A DNA stretch of 64,000 nucleotides from Viridibacillus soli. Its GTDB lineage: Bacteria; Bacillota; Bacilli; Bacillales_A; Planococcaceae. The position numbers were made by a program, and so were the translations under genes. Under the pieces are notes generated by a model, which was given only the letters and a program-made list of their open reading frames with translations, made no database searches and had not been told where the DNA came from. Numbering within the stretch: position 1 is the first letter of the stretch; each line of letters starts with the position of its first letter. This document shows positions 1 through 9,040 of the stretch, one piece after another. The DNA lies in NCBI RefSeq assembly GCF_016612995.1, contig NZ_JAEOAH010000003.1:124001-188000 (forward strand), read 5' to 3'.

Positions 1-84
1 CTCTTGCATGTTCCAACTTATTCAGCCTTTTCACTTCTAATTACACTATGTATCACTTTTTTAGTTTCGTCCATCTTGCAAAAA

Positions 85-108
85 AATCGGTAGCAATTGC
101 TACCGATT
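85..108 (-). terminator. Rho-independent terminator of the AI-2E-type permease gene
   Basis: A perfect 10-bp stem (AATCGGTAGC at 85-94, GCTACCGATT at 99-108) with a 4-nt loop is followed on the minus strand by seven Ts. It overlaps the stop codon of the permease gene. Confidence 0.9.
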
Positions 109-1312
109 ACTCATCTTTCCAATCTTCTACTTTATATGCCAAAGCAGGATCTGGTTCATGTCGATTATATCGTTTCTTATATAAATAGAATAAGTGACTG
201 ACTAATACTTTAATTACAGCATAACCTGGGATACCTAATACAACCCCTGGTACACCGAATAATGAACCTGCTGTTAAAAGTACGAAAATAATTGTAATGG
301 GGTGTACATGTAGTGATTTACCCATTACTTGTGGTGAGATAAATTTACCTTCTATTAATTGAACAACTGTCCAAACAACTGCTAGTTTAACTAGCATAAA
401 TGGTGAAGTTACGATTGCAATAATCGCTGCTGGTGTAATTGCAATAATTGGTCCTAGATACGGTACAACACTAGTGACCATTGCTAATACCCCAAGCACT
501 AATGCATAATCCATACCGATGATTAAGAAGCCAATTGTGATCATAACACCGATACAAAATGACACAATAATTTGCCCTTGAATATAAGAACTTATTTGTC
601 GATCTGCTTGTTTAAATAGATGAGCAACATCGTCTCTCATACGTGGAGGGAACATTCCTAATACAAATTTAGGTAATTTTTCGCCATCTTTTAATAAGTA
701 AAATAAGATGAATGGCACCGTTACTAATGCCAGAAGAATACCTGTTAACGTTGAAATAAGTCCTGTAATACCTGTTGCAATACCACTACTTAATTTTCCG
801 ACTGTATTTTTTACTGTTTCACTTAAGTCTTTTGTTAAATCTCCAATAGCTTTATCCAAATTAAAATCGAATTTAGTTAAGTAACTATTGAAAGTCGACC
901 CTTGCACGAAGGTTTGTATTGAATGAAGCATTTCCATAAAGTATTGTGGGAATTCGTTGATTAAATTCGTAAACTGACCTTTTAAGAATGGGAATACTAG
1001 AATAACTAACAAAGTAATTAAACCGGCTAACCCTAGATAGATAATTAGAATTCCCCAAACGCGTGGAATTTTCCACTTCTCAAGAATGCGTAGGATAGGT
1101 CTTAATAGATAATATGCAATCGTGGCTAAAATAACCGGAAGTACAACTGTTTGTAAAAAAACAATAATGGGATAAAAAATAAACGATACTTTTTGATATA
1201 TGAATAATATACACCCTAAAAATAATAAGGTAACTAATCCGAAAAGTAAGTTTTTACCTCCTAAAAATCGAATAAATCTTGTTGAAAAAAATGATGGCTT
1301 TTCAGGTTCCAT
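107..1312 (-). CDS. AI-2E family (PF01594) membrane transporter
   Basis: This is a polytopic membrane protein of 401 residues. About eight hydrophobic segments are visible: a pair near residues 20-75, one near 85-110, then a cluster from about 195 to 375. A charged loop (residues 120-180) separates the N-terminal pair from the rest, as is typical of the AI-2E/YtvI/YueF/PerM family. Members are proposed exporters or antiporters of small solutes, and the substrate cannot be told from sequence. The ATG follows an AAAAGGGGGG ribosome site. A strong hairpin terminator overlaps the stop, so it is probably transcribed alone. The family assignment is firm and the substrate unknown. Confidence 0.85.
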   Translation of the reverse strand: MEPEKPSFFSTRFIRFLGGKNLLFGLVTLLFLGCILFIYQKVSFIFYPIIVFLQTVVLPVILATIAYYLLRPILRILEKWKIPRVWGILIIYLGLAGLITLLVILVFPFLKGQFTNLINEFPQYFMEMLHSIQTFVQGSTFNSYLTKFDFNLDKAIGDLTKDLSETVKNTVGKLSSGIATGITGLISTLTGILLALVTVPFILFYLLKDGEKLPKFVLGMFPPRMRDDVAHLFKQADRQISSYIQGQIIVSFCIGVMITIGFLIIGMDYALVLGVLAMVTSVVPYLGPIIAITPAAIIAIVTSPFMLVKLAVVWTVVQLIEGKFISPQVMGKSLHVHPITIIFVLLTAGSLFGVPGVVLGIPGYAVIKVLVSHLFYLYKKRYNRHEPDPALAYKVEDWKDE

Positions 1313-1400
1313 CCAATCCCCCCTTTTCGGTAAAAAATGCTATATCTTTAGTTTACAGCAAGCATCTGTTTTTCGCTAATAATATTATTATACCCCTATA

Positions 1401-2345
1401 TTACTGTTGAAAATCAAGAAACACATCTAAAGCTTTTTTATTTACTTCTTTATTGATTTCAATAACAGATCCTGCATGTGGATAGCTAGCAAATGTAAAG
1501 CTATTCTCAACCGGTATAGTAAGCTTTTCAATATTAACATCTCCACCTTTAATGATGGATGTCATGAAAGCTAATTCTTCCTTGGATGTGATATCAGTTT
1601 GAACGTAACCTTGCAGTGCCCCTAATAATTTAGGATAGTTTTTATAATTCGTTGGTGACACAACTTCTTTTTTCAATGCTTCTAGAGTCTTTTGCTGACG
1701 GTCTACACGTCCAAAGTCTCCTTGTGCATCTTTACGGAAGCGTGCATAACCAAGTAATTCTTTACCGTTTAGCTGTTGCGTTCCCTTTTTCAAATGAACG
1801 CCAATATTTTTCGACATATTTTTTTCCACATTTACTTCTACCCCGTTAGGCGCAACAACGTCTACCAACGATTCAAAGTTTTTAAAGTCAATTAATGCAT
1901 AGTGGTTAATTTCTATGTCAAACATATTGCTAAGCGTATCTTTCAATAATTGAACACCATCTAAATAATAAGCCGTATTCAATTTATAAGATTGGTAGTT
2001 AGGAATATCTGCATAAATATCTCGCATAAACGAAACCATCTTAATATCATTTGTATCTTTGTTCCATGAAACAAGAATCATAGAATCTGTTCGAGATTTT
2101 TCCTCACCGCGAGAATCGACACCTAATAGTAAAATATTATCTATATTTTTGGCTGATTTTTCGTCTCCAATAAAGTTTTCTTTCTTCTGTTTTTGCCCAT
2201 TTGCAAGATCAACACCTGCTTTATATTGAGTGTATGCATATACTCCAACTACTGTTAAGAAAAGTAGTAGAAAAGTAATGAACACACGTCCTTTACGAAT
2301 TTTGCGTCGTTTATTACGCATTCTTGTTTTTTCATTTTCTGCCAT
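1401..2345 (-). CDS. LCP (LytR-CpsA-Psr) family wall glycopolymer ligase
   Basis: An N-terminal basic stretch and one membrane anchor (about residues 18-38) precede an extracellular LCP domain. Family hallmarks are visible: LLLGVDSR, then RTDSMILVS, then FMRDIYADIP, and later GYARFRKDAQGDFGRVDRQQ, which carries the conserved Arg and Asp residues of the polyprenyl-phosphate pocket. LCP enzymes transfer teichoic acid or other glycopolymers from undecaprenyl carriers to peptidoglycan. I chose ATG at 2345 (314 aa) because AAAGGAG lies 8 nt upstream; an upstream in-frame TTG would overlap this ribosome site. It is divergent from msrA. A second LCP gene lies at 37037. Confidence 0.88.
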   Translation of the reverse strand: MAENEKTRMRNKRRKIRKGRVFITFLLLFLTVVGVYAYTQYKAGVDLANGQKQKKENFIGDEKSAKNIDNILLLGVDSRGEEKSRTDSMILVSWNKDTNDIKMVSFMRDIYADIPNYQSYKLNTAYYLDGVQLLKDTLSNMFDIEINHYALIDFKNFESLVDVVAPNGVEVNVEKNMSKNIGVHLKKGTQQLNGKELLGYARFRKDAQGDFGRVDRQQKTLEALKKEVVSPTNYKNYPKLLGALQGYVQTDITSKEELAFMTSIIKGGDVNIEKLTIPVENSFTFASYPHAGSVIEINKEVNKKALDVFLDFQQ

Positions 2346-2461
2346 GATGTATGCTCCTTTCAAGTGGGTATGTTTTTCTAATAGTCAATGTTGTACACTA
2401 GAAGAAGTCCAAGACGCCACTTGTTTATTGACGTCATTATACTACAGGAGGTTACAACATA

Positions 2462-2989
2462 ATGGAACAAATTTTTAATAAAGCTACATTTGCTGGCGGA
2501 TGCTTTTGGTGCATGGTCAAACCATTTGTCGAATATGATGGTATACACAAAGTAACATCGGGCTATATGGGGGGCCATTTAGAAAATCCTACATACGAAG
2601 ATGTAAAGAGCGGCCAATCAGGTCATTTAGAAGTCGTTCAAATCGAATTTGATCCTACTATCTTTTCATATGAAAAATTACTAGACATTTACTGGCCCCA
2701 AGTTGACCCTACTGATGATGGAGGTCAATTCCAAGACCGCGGTGAATCTTACAAAGCGGTAATCTTTTATCATGATGAACAGCAACACCAGTTAGCCCAA
2801 GCTTCTAAAGATGCATTAGCCACAAGTGGTCGATTCAAAAAGCCAATTGTCACTGGGATTCAAGAGGCAAAAGTATTTTACCCTGCTGAAGATTATCATC
2901 AAGACTATTATAAAAAAAGTGCGACTCATTATAAAGAAGATCGTGCGCAATCTGGACGTGATGAATTTATCGAGAAAAATTGGCAATAG
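2462..2989 (+). CDS. msrA: Peptide-methionine (S)-S-oxide reductase MsrA
   Basis: MsrA reduces the S-epimer of methionine sulfoxide, free or in proteins, at the expense of thioredoxin. The 175-residue length is normal for the family. The catalytic motif GCFWC is at residues 13-17, with the nucleophilic Cys14, and downstream blocks such as GYMGGHLENPTYEDV and AEDYHQDYY are typical. No further cysteine occurs near the C-terminus, so Cys17 is the only candidate resolving cysteine. An AGGAGG site precedes the ATG. No MsrB domain is fused and no msrB gene lies beside it. It is monocistronic, divergent from the LCP gene and closed by a terminator. Confidence 0.95.
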   Translation: MEQIFNKATFAGGCFWCMVKPFVEYDGIHKVTSGYMGGHLENPTYEDVKSGQSGHLEVVQIEFDPTIFSYEKLLDIYWPQVDPTDDGGQFQDRGESYKAVIFYHDEQQHQLAQASKDALATSGRFKKPIVTGIQEAKVFYPAEDYHQDYYKKSATHYKEDRAQSGRDEFIEKNWQ

Positions 2990-2997
2990 CCTTTTTT

Positions 2998-3024
2998 AAA
3001 CACGTAGTTTTATAGCTACGTGTT
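2998..3024 (+). terminator. Terminator after msrA
   Basis: A perfect 10-bp stem, AAACACGTAG and CTACGTGTTT, with a 7-nt loop is followed by a T-rich stretch (TCTTTG). It sits 9 nt after the msrA stop codon. Confidence 0.8.
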
Positions 3025-3064
3025 TCTTTGAGGATTATATTAATTTTTCAATGGAGATGATTTT

Positions 3065-3970
3065 TTGTCCTTATTTCTTATTATTTTACCTGTTTTAATA
3101 GTGTTTGCCATAGGCTTCATTGGCCAAAAGTATATTGGTTTTGATATTAAATCAATTTCAACAGTAGCACTCTACTTAATGTCACCTTTTCTTGCATTTC
3201 GTACATTTTATACGACACCACTAACGATGGATTATTTGTACATAGCTATTTTCGCCATTATGTTAACTATTTTCTTGTTTCTATGTACTTGGGGTTGTTC
3301 ATTTTTACTTAAAGCTTCTCGCTCCGAATTTTCTGCCATGATTCTTGGTGCTGTGTTCATGAATAGTGGTAATTATGGTGCGCCAGTTGTATTGTTTGCT
3401 TTAGGTGCTGCGGGATTTGATGTCGCCGTTATTATTATGGTCATACATGCACTACTGATGAATAGTTTGGGAATTTTCTTTGCTTCGATCGGTGGATCCC
3501 AAAAAGCCACGATAAAGCAATCTATCAAAAAAGTACTACGTATGCCACTTATTTACGCAGCACTAGCGGGTATCACTTTAGAATTTTACCATATAACTGT
3601 GCCAGAAACCGTCATGGCAGGCGTTAGTTTAGTAGCAGAAGCTTCTATTCCGACGGTTATGCTCGTTTTAGGAATGCAATTAGCCGTAATTTCCGCTAAA
3701 AAGGTAAATTATCGCTTCGTATCTGCTGTGACAATTATCCGAATGATTTTATCACCAATTTTAGCAGCAACCATATTATTATTTATGCCACTTAGTACGC
3801 TGATTAAATCCGTTTTAATCATTCAAGCTGCTATGCCAGCTGCTGCAAATACAACGATGCTAGCCTTACAATTCGATACCGAGCCAGATTTAGTGTCTTT
3901 TACAACATTTGTCACAACAATTATTAGTATTGTATCTATTCCAGTCGTACTCTACTTCCTAGGTATTTAA
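3065..3970 (+). CDS. AEC (auxin efflux carrier) family permease
   Basis: This 301-residue protein has about ten hydrophobic segments in two halves separated by a short polar loop near residue 150. The block MNSGNYGAPV is characteristic of bacterial AEC (PF03547) transporters, as is QAAMPAAANTTMLALQF near residue 260. Family members carry organic acids such as malate, but the substrate here is not determinable. The start is TTG, preceded by GGAGATGA. It could be co-transcribed with the following region, but no other intact gene is adjacent on this strand for 430 bp. Confidence 0.85.
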   Translation: MSLFLIILPVLIVFAIGFIGQKYIGFDIKSISTVALYLMSPFLAFRTFYTTPLTMDYLYIAIFAIMLTIFLFLCTWGCSFLLKASRSEFSAMILGAVFMNSGNYGAPVVLFALGAAGFDVAVIIMVIHALLMNSLGIFFASIGGSQKATIKQSIKKVLRMPLIYAALAGITLEFYHITVPETVMAGVSLVAEASIPTVMLVLGMQLAVISAKKVNYRFVSAVTIIRMILSPILAATILLFMPLSTLIKSVLIIQAAMPAAANTTMLALQFDTEPDLVSFTTFVTTIISIVSIPVVLYFLGI

Positions 3971-4024
3971 GTTATCATTGTCTACATTATTCAAAAAACT
4001 AGGAAAACAGGAAAAATGTATCGA

Positions 4025-4067
4025 GGAGGTAAATCATTGGACGTGCAATTGCCAATGATTTACCTCC
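4025..4067. repeat. Perfect 16-bp inverted repeat at the edge of a broken EamA gene
   Basis: GGAGGTAAATCATTGG at 4025-4040 is repeated in perfect inversion at 4052-4067, with an 11-nt loop. No T-tract follows, so it is not a standard terminator. The right arm encodes part of the EamA remnant (ANDLPP) while the left arm does not continue that protein, which suggests a local inverted duplication. Confidence 0.8.
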
Positions 4068-4350
4068 CTTCAACCTAGCATTTTTACGTTGGTGCACAAC
4101 ATTAATTGTTTTCTTAACCACTACTTTTATCGCAATAAAACGGGATTTCAAGTAAACACTCGAGCATTGGACAATTGTTTTGTTCTTAGCATTACAGGAG
4201 TGGCATGCTTTAACACATTCGTTTACATTGCGTTACATTATATAACTTCTATTAATGTATCATTGATGCATATGTTAATAGAAATTGTCATCTATATCTT
4301 GTCGTTTCTTTCCCTTCTTATTCATATTTTGAACCACCTTGAATTATAAT
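4033..4350 (+). pseudogene. Truncated, frameshifted EamA/DMT transporter remnant
   Basis: Two reading frames together encode the first half of an EamA (drug/metabolite transporter) protein. The first frame reads IIGRAIANDLPPFNLAFLRW and a membrane helix, and stops at a TAA near 4153. The second frame then reads SITGVACFNTFVYIALHYIT followed by a helix, matching the usual G-hydrophobic-NTxxYIALxYT block. The first transmembrane segment and the whole second EamA repeat are missing. The 86-codon open frame at 4089-4349 is therefore part of a broken gene and not a separate small membrane protein. A perfect inverted repeat marks its left edge. Confidence 0.75.
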
Positions 4351-4404
4351 AGTAAGATAAGTATGCGTGCACAAAATTAAACTATTAAAAATGGAGGTAG
4401 CGTG

Positions 4405-4860
4405 ATGGATCACAACTGGTCAAAATTTACTTTAAAGCTAATATGGGTTGTAGGTTTATTCGGATTGATCCTTGGCAGTTATCATTTGAAACAGATGGTA
4501 GAGCAACAAGTTAGCCAAAATTATATAATAGGACCTAGATTTTGGTTAGACGCAACTATGCCCTTTTTGTTTGGCCTATACATTTCTCTACTTTTCATAA
4601 AAAGATGGACATTTAAGATCAATATACCATTATTTCTATGCGTGACCGTTCCTTGTCTAATCATTTCATTTTATACTCCTGTTGTTTACACAATCACCTC
4701 TAATTCAACATCTGATCTTGTCTTAAGTATACCGATGCCATTCTGGTTATTTAAACTGAATTCTTATGGTATTGCTCCAATTACGGCTGGTTTAACTTTT
4801 CTTATTAGTCTATGCGGAGCTAGTCAACATCAAAGCACTGAATCTAAAATTGCGAAATAG
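4405..4860 (+). CDS. Hypothetical four-helix membrane protein
   Basis: The 151-residue product has four hydrophobic stretches (about residues 10-28, 48-65, 72-92 and 118-140) and a short hydrophilic C-terminus. GGAGGT lies 6 nt before the ATG at 4405; the GTG immediately upstream would leave only 3 nt. I do not recognise a family. Codon use and base composition match the flanking core genes. No partner gene is adjacent. Function is unknown; an integral membrane location is inferred from hydrophobicity. Confidence 0.7.
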   Translation: MDHNWSKFTLKLIWVVGLFGLILGSYHLKQMVEQQVSQNYIIGPRFWLDATMPFLFGLYISLLFIKRWTFKINIPLFLCVTVPCLIISFYTPVVYTITSNSTSDLVLSIPMPFWLFKLNSYGIAPITAGLTFLISLCGASQHQSTESKIAK

Positions 4861-5039
4861 GGTGCTGTAGCTGGAGAAAATCATAATAGAACTCAAACTT
4901 ATTCATAAAGTTTAGACCATCTAAATATGATAAGAGCATGTTTTGAACTATTCTTTTTTATTAAATGTCAAGATATTTTATGAAACACTCGTATATATGA
5001 AAATAAAAAATGCAAAAAAAGAAGAAAATAGATTATGAA

Positions 5040-5527
5040 ATGGTAGAAGTAATTAGGATATTTGGACCTATCTAAATAAATAATTCAAACGAAACAATCG
5101 AAAAATTAGAAATAGAGAATCAAAAGTTAATAAAAACGATTAATATACTTGATGTTGATTTACTTAATACAAAAACAAAATTATCACAAATACAACATAC
5201 ACTAGAAAAAATCGTAGAAACCTCTTTCTCTAATAATTTTAAATATGATTTAGAATACATCTCATTAACATTATGCTTAGTAGCGATGAATCTGATCATG
5301 CTAAGTTTCTGCCATTTAACATTGAAAGTGAATATCGAGAAACTAAAAAAGCTCCAACTTTAAGTGATTATCACAATCAATTACTCGATCGCTTAAAAGT
5401 AGAAGAATATAATAAAAAAAATTATCCTATAGAAATATCTATAAAAATGTTAAATGAATTAAAAGATCCAATATACATGAATAAATTCAGTTTCCTTAAC
5501 GAAACTCTAATGGGAGAAAATAACTAA
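5040..5527 (+). pseudogene. Broken coiled-coil gene of unknown function
   Basis: From the ATG at 5040, eleven codons lead to a TAA at 5073. The same frame then continues for about 65 codons as a lysine/glutamate-rich coiled coil (KLEIENQKLIKTI and so on) to about 5265. A frame change leads into an 84-codon open frame (5273-5527) starting MLSSDESDHAKFLPF. Read together this looks like one gene of about 160 codons with one nonsense codon and one frameshift. The 84-codon part has no clear ribosome site of its own. I do not recognise the family; it may be phage-derived. A clean terminator follows the last stop, supporting a once-functional unit. Confidence 0.5.
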
Positions 5528-5572
5528 CCAGAAAAAGACCTTTCATTTTTACTCTTAAGGATCTTTTTCTGG
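5528..5572 (+). terminator. Terminator after the broken coiled-coil gene
   Basis: CCAGAAAAAGACCT pairs with AGGATCTTTTTCTGG (one bulged base) across a 17-nt loop, followed by TTT. Confidence 0.7.
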
Positions 5573-5642
5573 TTTGCGTTGAGGAAAACTTTTTTTAATA
5601 GACACAGTATTTACTATTACTATAACAAAAAATGTAGCCAAA

Positions 5643-5674
5643 AAAGACTCGGTTACTTATCACCGATCGTCTTT
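5643..5674 (-). terminator. Probable terminator of the 5792-6175 gene
   Basis: AAAGACTCGGT pairs with ACCGATCGTCTTT with a two-base bulge. On the minus strand the stem is followed by TTTTTGGC. It lies about 120 nt downstream of the minus-strand hypothetical gene. Confidence 0.55.
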
Positions 5675-5791
5675 CTGACTACGTTTATTAAATGTACTTA
5701 ATATACAAAAAGCTTAGTGTCCATTTTGTGAGGGTGACCTACCAGTACCTATTAATTTTGTCTTCTTTTCCTAACTAAACTAAGAGGATTT

Positions 5792-6175
5792 CTAAAAATG
5801 GAGATATCTTTTTGGATATTTTTCTGCATCTATAATTGTTAAACCTACAAAATTAGTATGATCTTGATTTAGGAAATGCAATTTAATTCCCTGGTATATT
5901 AGGTCAAATGTTGATTGAGGTTTTTTTTTGCCCCAATAATACCCCTCATCTACTAGTATATATTTATTGATATCCACCATGCTTTTTAACAACTCATAAG
6001 TTTCACCAAAAACCTCCAATCCTTTCACTCTATTTTCTCCATCTAAATCTATTTCGAAATCTGAATTTCCCTCCAGTTCTTCCGTAATTATTATTCTACT
6101 ATTAAATGAAGAAGAAAATATTTCTATATACGCAATTTCTACTTCCTTATCTATTTTTAAAATATTAGTATTCAT
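5792..6175 (-). CDS. Hypothetical protein, possible immunity-type protein
   Basis: The product is an acidic, soluble protein of 127 residues with no signal peptide or helix long enough to span a membrane. A mid-protein stretch, IDLDGENRVKGLEVFG, resembles the short beta motif of DUF2283-like proteins. The composition (acidic, aromatic-rich, small) is common among immunity proteins of polymorphic toxins, but no toxin gene is adjacent and the assignment is speculative. The ATG at 6175 has only a weak ribosome site. Another orphan of similar character lies 670 bp upstream on the same strand. Confidence 0.55.
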   Translation of the reverse strand: MNTNILKIDKEVEIAYIEIFSSSFNSRIIITEELEGNSDFEIDLDGENRVKGLEVFGETYELLKSMVDINKYILVDEGYYWGKKKPQSTFDLIYQGIKLHFLNQDHTNFVGLTIIDAEKYPKRYLHF

Positions 6176-6839
6176 TTCTTTTTAACCCACCGTTTCTTTT
6201 TGCCTTTTTGTATATACGTAGTTGTTAGTGTATTATTTTTTTGTAGCTACAGCAATGCCTTTATAATGGGAAACTATAGAATTATATTTTGGGTCATAAT
6301 ATTTCACCCCATGGATTGATTCCCCCTAAATTGATTCCATTTTTAACTTCCCGGAACGAAAAATCACCACGATATGAGTCTCTTACTGCTCGTAGCGTGG
6401 TGTCCTATTATTCTGTCCTACAAAACTATTTGGATGTTCTAAAAGTGTCGGACGAACAGAATATATTTCTAGATGTTCAAAATAGATTTTTTTATCTGCC
6501 TATAAGTAATTGATAGTCATATTTTAACGAGTATTCGTGCTATACAAAGAGATTACGTCCCGTAAACTACCCCCAAACATAGCCTTTAATAATTTAAATA
6601 TAAGTTATTATTAATTGAATTCTTTAGAATTTTGGCTTTAAACTATAGAGATGTATATTTAAATAGATCACTTACTAACCAATCATGCCCGCCACTCCAA
6701 GTAAAGTAGCGAGTTAGTATCTCTATATCCAAACTCTCATGCCATATGTATAGAAAACACCGGTTTATCAAGGTTTATCGTTTGTTGCATTTAATATTGC
6801 AATTTAGGAATATAAATTATGTTCATTACATACAAGAAT
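6176..6839. other. Gene-poor gap
   Basis: No convincing gene is visible. A 74-codon plus-strand frame (6289-6513) begins with TTG, lacks a ribosome site and resembles nothing I know. The rest has scattered stops in all frames and no clear repeat. Confidence 0.5.
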
Positions 6840-7406
6840 TCACTCTGGAAATTCTTGGCGTAATGCTTCCAAGAATATCTCGGCTATTCCATTAGGGTTT
6901 CCATTTTTCGTTGCTTCCTCTGAAAACCAAGAATATTCCAAATCATGAATAATTATGGGTATTTCTCTTTTGAAAGTATTAATAATAACTTTATTGTCGT
7001 GTAATTTTTTTGCTACATTAGAAACTATCTGTAATAGCTCATAATATCCGTTTGGTCCTTTTCCTATATAATTATAATACTCATCATACATTAATGTTTC
7101 GTCCTCGTACCCAATATCTTTTATGCCATTTTCCTTAAACCATTGTAATAAAATGTTTGTTGATTCTTCATCGCCAATAATTTCATTTTCATCTTGTCTC
7201 CAAAAGGCGTAATTCCATCTCTGCTCACTGAGCTGTGAACTATACTCACAATCTTCCTCGGTATTATAACTGATTACAAAAATAGGGGTATTATCTGAAT
7301 CTTCATTTGTATATGCAAAAAAAGATAATGCATATATTCCTTCCTCATTCCAACTTTCAATAATCGGTTTTATCTTTTTGTACAGATATTCTGTTAAGTT
7401 TACCAT
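6840..7406 (-). CDS. DUF4303-like acidic protein, possible immunity protein
   Basis: This 188-residue acidic protein has a strong AGGAGG site before its ATG. Near the N-terminus it reads IYALSFFAYTNEDS, then ISYNTEEDCEY, then RWNYAFWRQDENEIIG. This spacing of a beta-rich start, an N-T-E-E step and an aromatic W-N-Y-A-F-W block resembles DUF4303-type proteins, a group often found as immunity or immunity-like genes. The C-terminal third (residues 120-188) is predicted mainly helical. No toxin gene is adjacent. Family membership is tentative and the function unknown. Confidence 0.65.
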   Translation of the reverse strand: MVNLTEYLYKKIKPIIESWNEEGIYALSFFAYTNEDSDNTPIFVISYNTEEDCEYSSQLSEQRWNYAFWRQDENEIIGDEESTNILLQWFKENGIKDIGYEDETLMYDEYYNYIGKGPNGYYELLQIVSNVAKKLHDNKVIINTFKREIPIIIHDLEYSWFSEEATKNGNPNGIAEIFLEALRQEFPE

Positions 7407-7566
7407 AGTAGTCCTCCTACGAAAGTAGTTAATCTATAATCCATAGTATATTATATAGTTGTTCATTTGTCTTATTCTTGACTTTTTTACTAAACACACC
7501 CGTTAGTTGAATAAGGATTTACTGTTAAGAAACGAACAGTACATTGGACAACTTCTCTATAAGATA

Positions 7567-7872
7567 TTACTCAACTAATTCTACAGTAAGAGTAGTAATA
7601 CCAATTGGTGCTGTATCTCGTATTGTCCCATCGTAACCGACTTTTACCTTATCACCAACCTGAAATGTTTCGTCAGGATTCTTTGCAAGATATACAGCAA
7701 TTATTCCTGAAACTGCATTATCTTCATCTTCAGTTACATAAACTACGGCACCCTGTTCATTTATCTCTTCAATCACTCCTGTAAAAGTTGCTTTTACTTC
7801 ACTCTCCGACAAAATAAATAATAAACCGCCGCATAGTAGAAATGTAAATATCAAAATAAATTTCTTTTTCAA
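7567..7872 (-). CDS. Small secreted DUF3221-like protein
   Basis: I place the start at TTG 7872 because AAAGGATG lies just upstream and the product then begins with a normal signal peptide (KKKFILIFTFLLCGGLLFIL). The upstream ATG at 7914 would bury it. The mature part, about 75 residues, has a small beta-barrel pattern: FTGVIEEINEQGAVVYV, then a loop, then FQVGDKVKVGYDGTIRDTAP. That arrangement matches DUF3221 lipoprotein-like proteins of Bacilli. The cysteine in the hydrophobic core does not make a good lipobox. Its role is unknown; it is probably exported. Confidence 0.65.
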   Translation of the reverse strand: MKKKFILIFTFLLCGGLLFILSESEVKATFTGVIEEINEQGAVVYVTEDEDNAVSGIIAVYLAKNPDETFQVGDKVKVGYDGTIRDTAPIGITTLTVELVE

Positions 7873-7978
7873 AATACAGTCATCCTTTAAAATAATATTT
7901 ATTTCATTCTTCACTGATTAATTCTACAAATAGAATAAAAAATCTCTCCTACATAAAATATATTCATTTTTATCTGTT

Positions 7979-8009
7979 TCTTCAACTAGCCTACCCCGTT
8001 AGTTGAAGA
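7979..8009. repeat. Hairpin carrying the CCCGTTAGTTGAA motif
   Basis: TCTTCAACTA and TAGTTGAAGA form a perfect 10-bp stem around an 11-nt loop. The right half contains CCCGTTAGTTGAA, also present at 7499 and in degenerate form near 8047, 8965 and 11112. No T-tract follows, so it is not a classic terminator. Confidence 0.6.
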
Positions 8010-8140
8010 CGAAAATGATGCTTAACCCCTAATTGAAGTAGAGCACCCGTTACTTTAAGTGCAATTCCTCACAAATTGATATATACATTGAAATTAAATA
8101 CAGCAATAAGTTTCAAGAAATATAGCCTTCTTAGTTTAAT

Positions 8141-8914
8141 TTATCTTTTAAATCCACCTTCTGAATGAATAATCTGACCTGTAATCCAATCTGCTTCATC
8201 ACTCACTAGAAATTTAATCGTTTTTGCAACATCTTTCGGTTCACCTATTCTACCGAAAGGAAACATCGGCGTTAATTCACTTTTTATTTCCTCTGACATC
8301 CAGCCTGTATCAGTTGGACCTGGATTTATTGCATTGACCGTTATTCCTAAAGGGGCTAGTTCAGCCGACAATGTGATAGTTAAAGCATCGACTGCTCCCT
8401 TTGTTGTTGCATATGCTAATTCGCCAAGCATCGGCCCTTGAAATTGACCTGAAGTAATATTGACTATCCTTCCACCAGATTTCTTATCAAACTTTTGAGC
8501 AAATTTACTACTTAATAGTGTCGTTGCACGAACATTTACCATGTAATGTTTATCTAATTCTTCGGCAGTTAAATTAGAAAAATTGTTGTTAGTTGAGTAT
8601 GCTGCGTTATTTATCAAGATATCAGGATAACCAAGTTGTTCAGAAACTCTACTTAAAAGTTGTTCAGGTGCATCATATTGAGTTAAATCCAACTCCATAC
8701 ATGATACCTTAACACCTCTTTTTATTAATTCTTCTTTTAATTTCATTGGCTCATCTAAATCAATACTCCAAGGCATTTTTTTATCATATTCCGTCCAATA
8801 GGTAAAAAATATATGATAACCTGTTTCAGCTAACTCCTTACAAATAGCCGCTCCAATCCCTTTCAGACGGCTTACACCCGTAATAATAGCAATTTTCCCT
8901 TTTAATAGGTTCAT
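8141..8914 (-). CDS. Short-chain dehydrogenase/reductase (SDR family)
   Basis: A 257-residue classical SDR with a Rossmann fold for NAD(P)H. The cofactor motif TGVSRLKGIG is at residues 12-21, the NNAA motif follows near residue 90, and the catalytic Ser (NITSG) and Tyr-Lys (YATTK) are in place around residues 150-170. The C-terminal NPGPTDTGWM and GGF ending are typical of 3-oxoacyl-ACP-reductase-like enzymes. The TYWTEYDKKMPW insertion after the second strand is seen in a Bacilli subgroup annotated only as SDR. The substrate cannot be inferred. It stands alone, upstream of a WYL regulator on the same strand. Confidence 0.88.
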   Translation of the reverse strand: MNLLKGKIAIITGVSRLKGIGAAICKELAETGYHIFFTYWTEYDKKMPWSIDLDEPMKLKEELIKRGVKVSCMELDLTQYDAPEQLLSRVSEQLGYPDILINNAAYSTNNNFSNLTAEELDKHYMVNVRATTLLSSKFAQKFDKKSGGRIVNITSGQFQGPMLGELAYATTKGAVDALTITLSAELAPLGITVNAINPGPTDTGWMSEEIKSELTPMFPFGRIGEPKDVAKTIKFLVSDEADWITGQIIHSEGGFKR

Positions 8915-9040
8915 TAAAACATTCCTCCATTACAAAAGTAAATTTAAGTCTTAATTCTCCACTAACCAGCCAAGTTAGTTCAATAAGTTCAACAAAAAGG
9001 AGTGTAGAAGAATGATTTTATTATTGTTTCCTATACCAAA

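Noticed and set aside
4089-4349. An apparently intact 86-residue membrane protein
   Set aside because: Both frames around it encode successive parts of an EamA transporter, so it is a fragment of a broken gene.
6289-6513. A 74-codon plus-strand frame starting with TTG
   Set aside because: No ribosome site, no recognisable family and unusual composition; treated as accidental.
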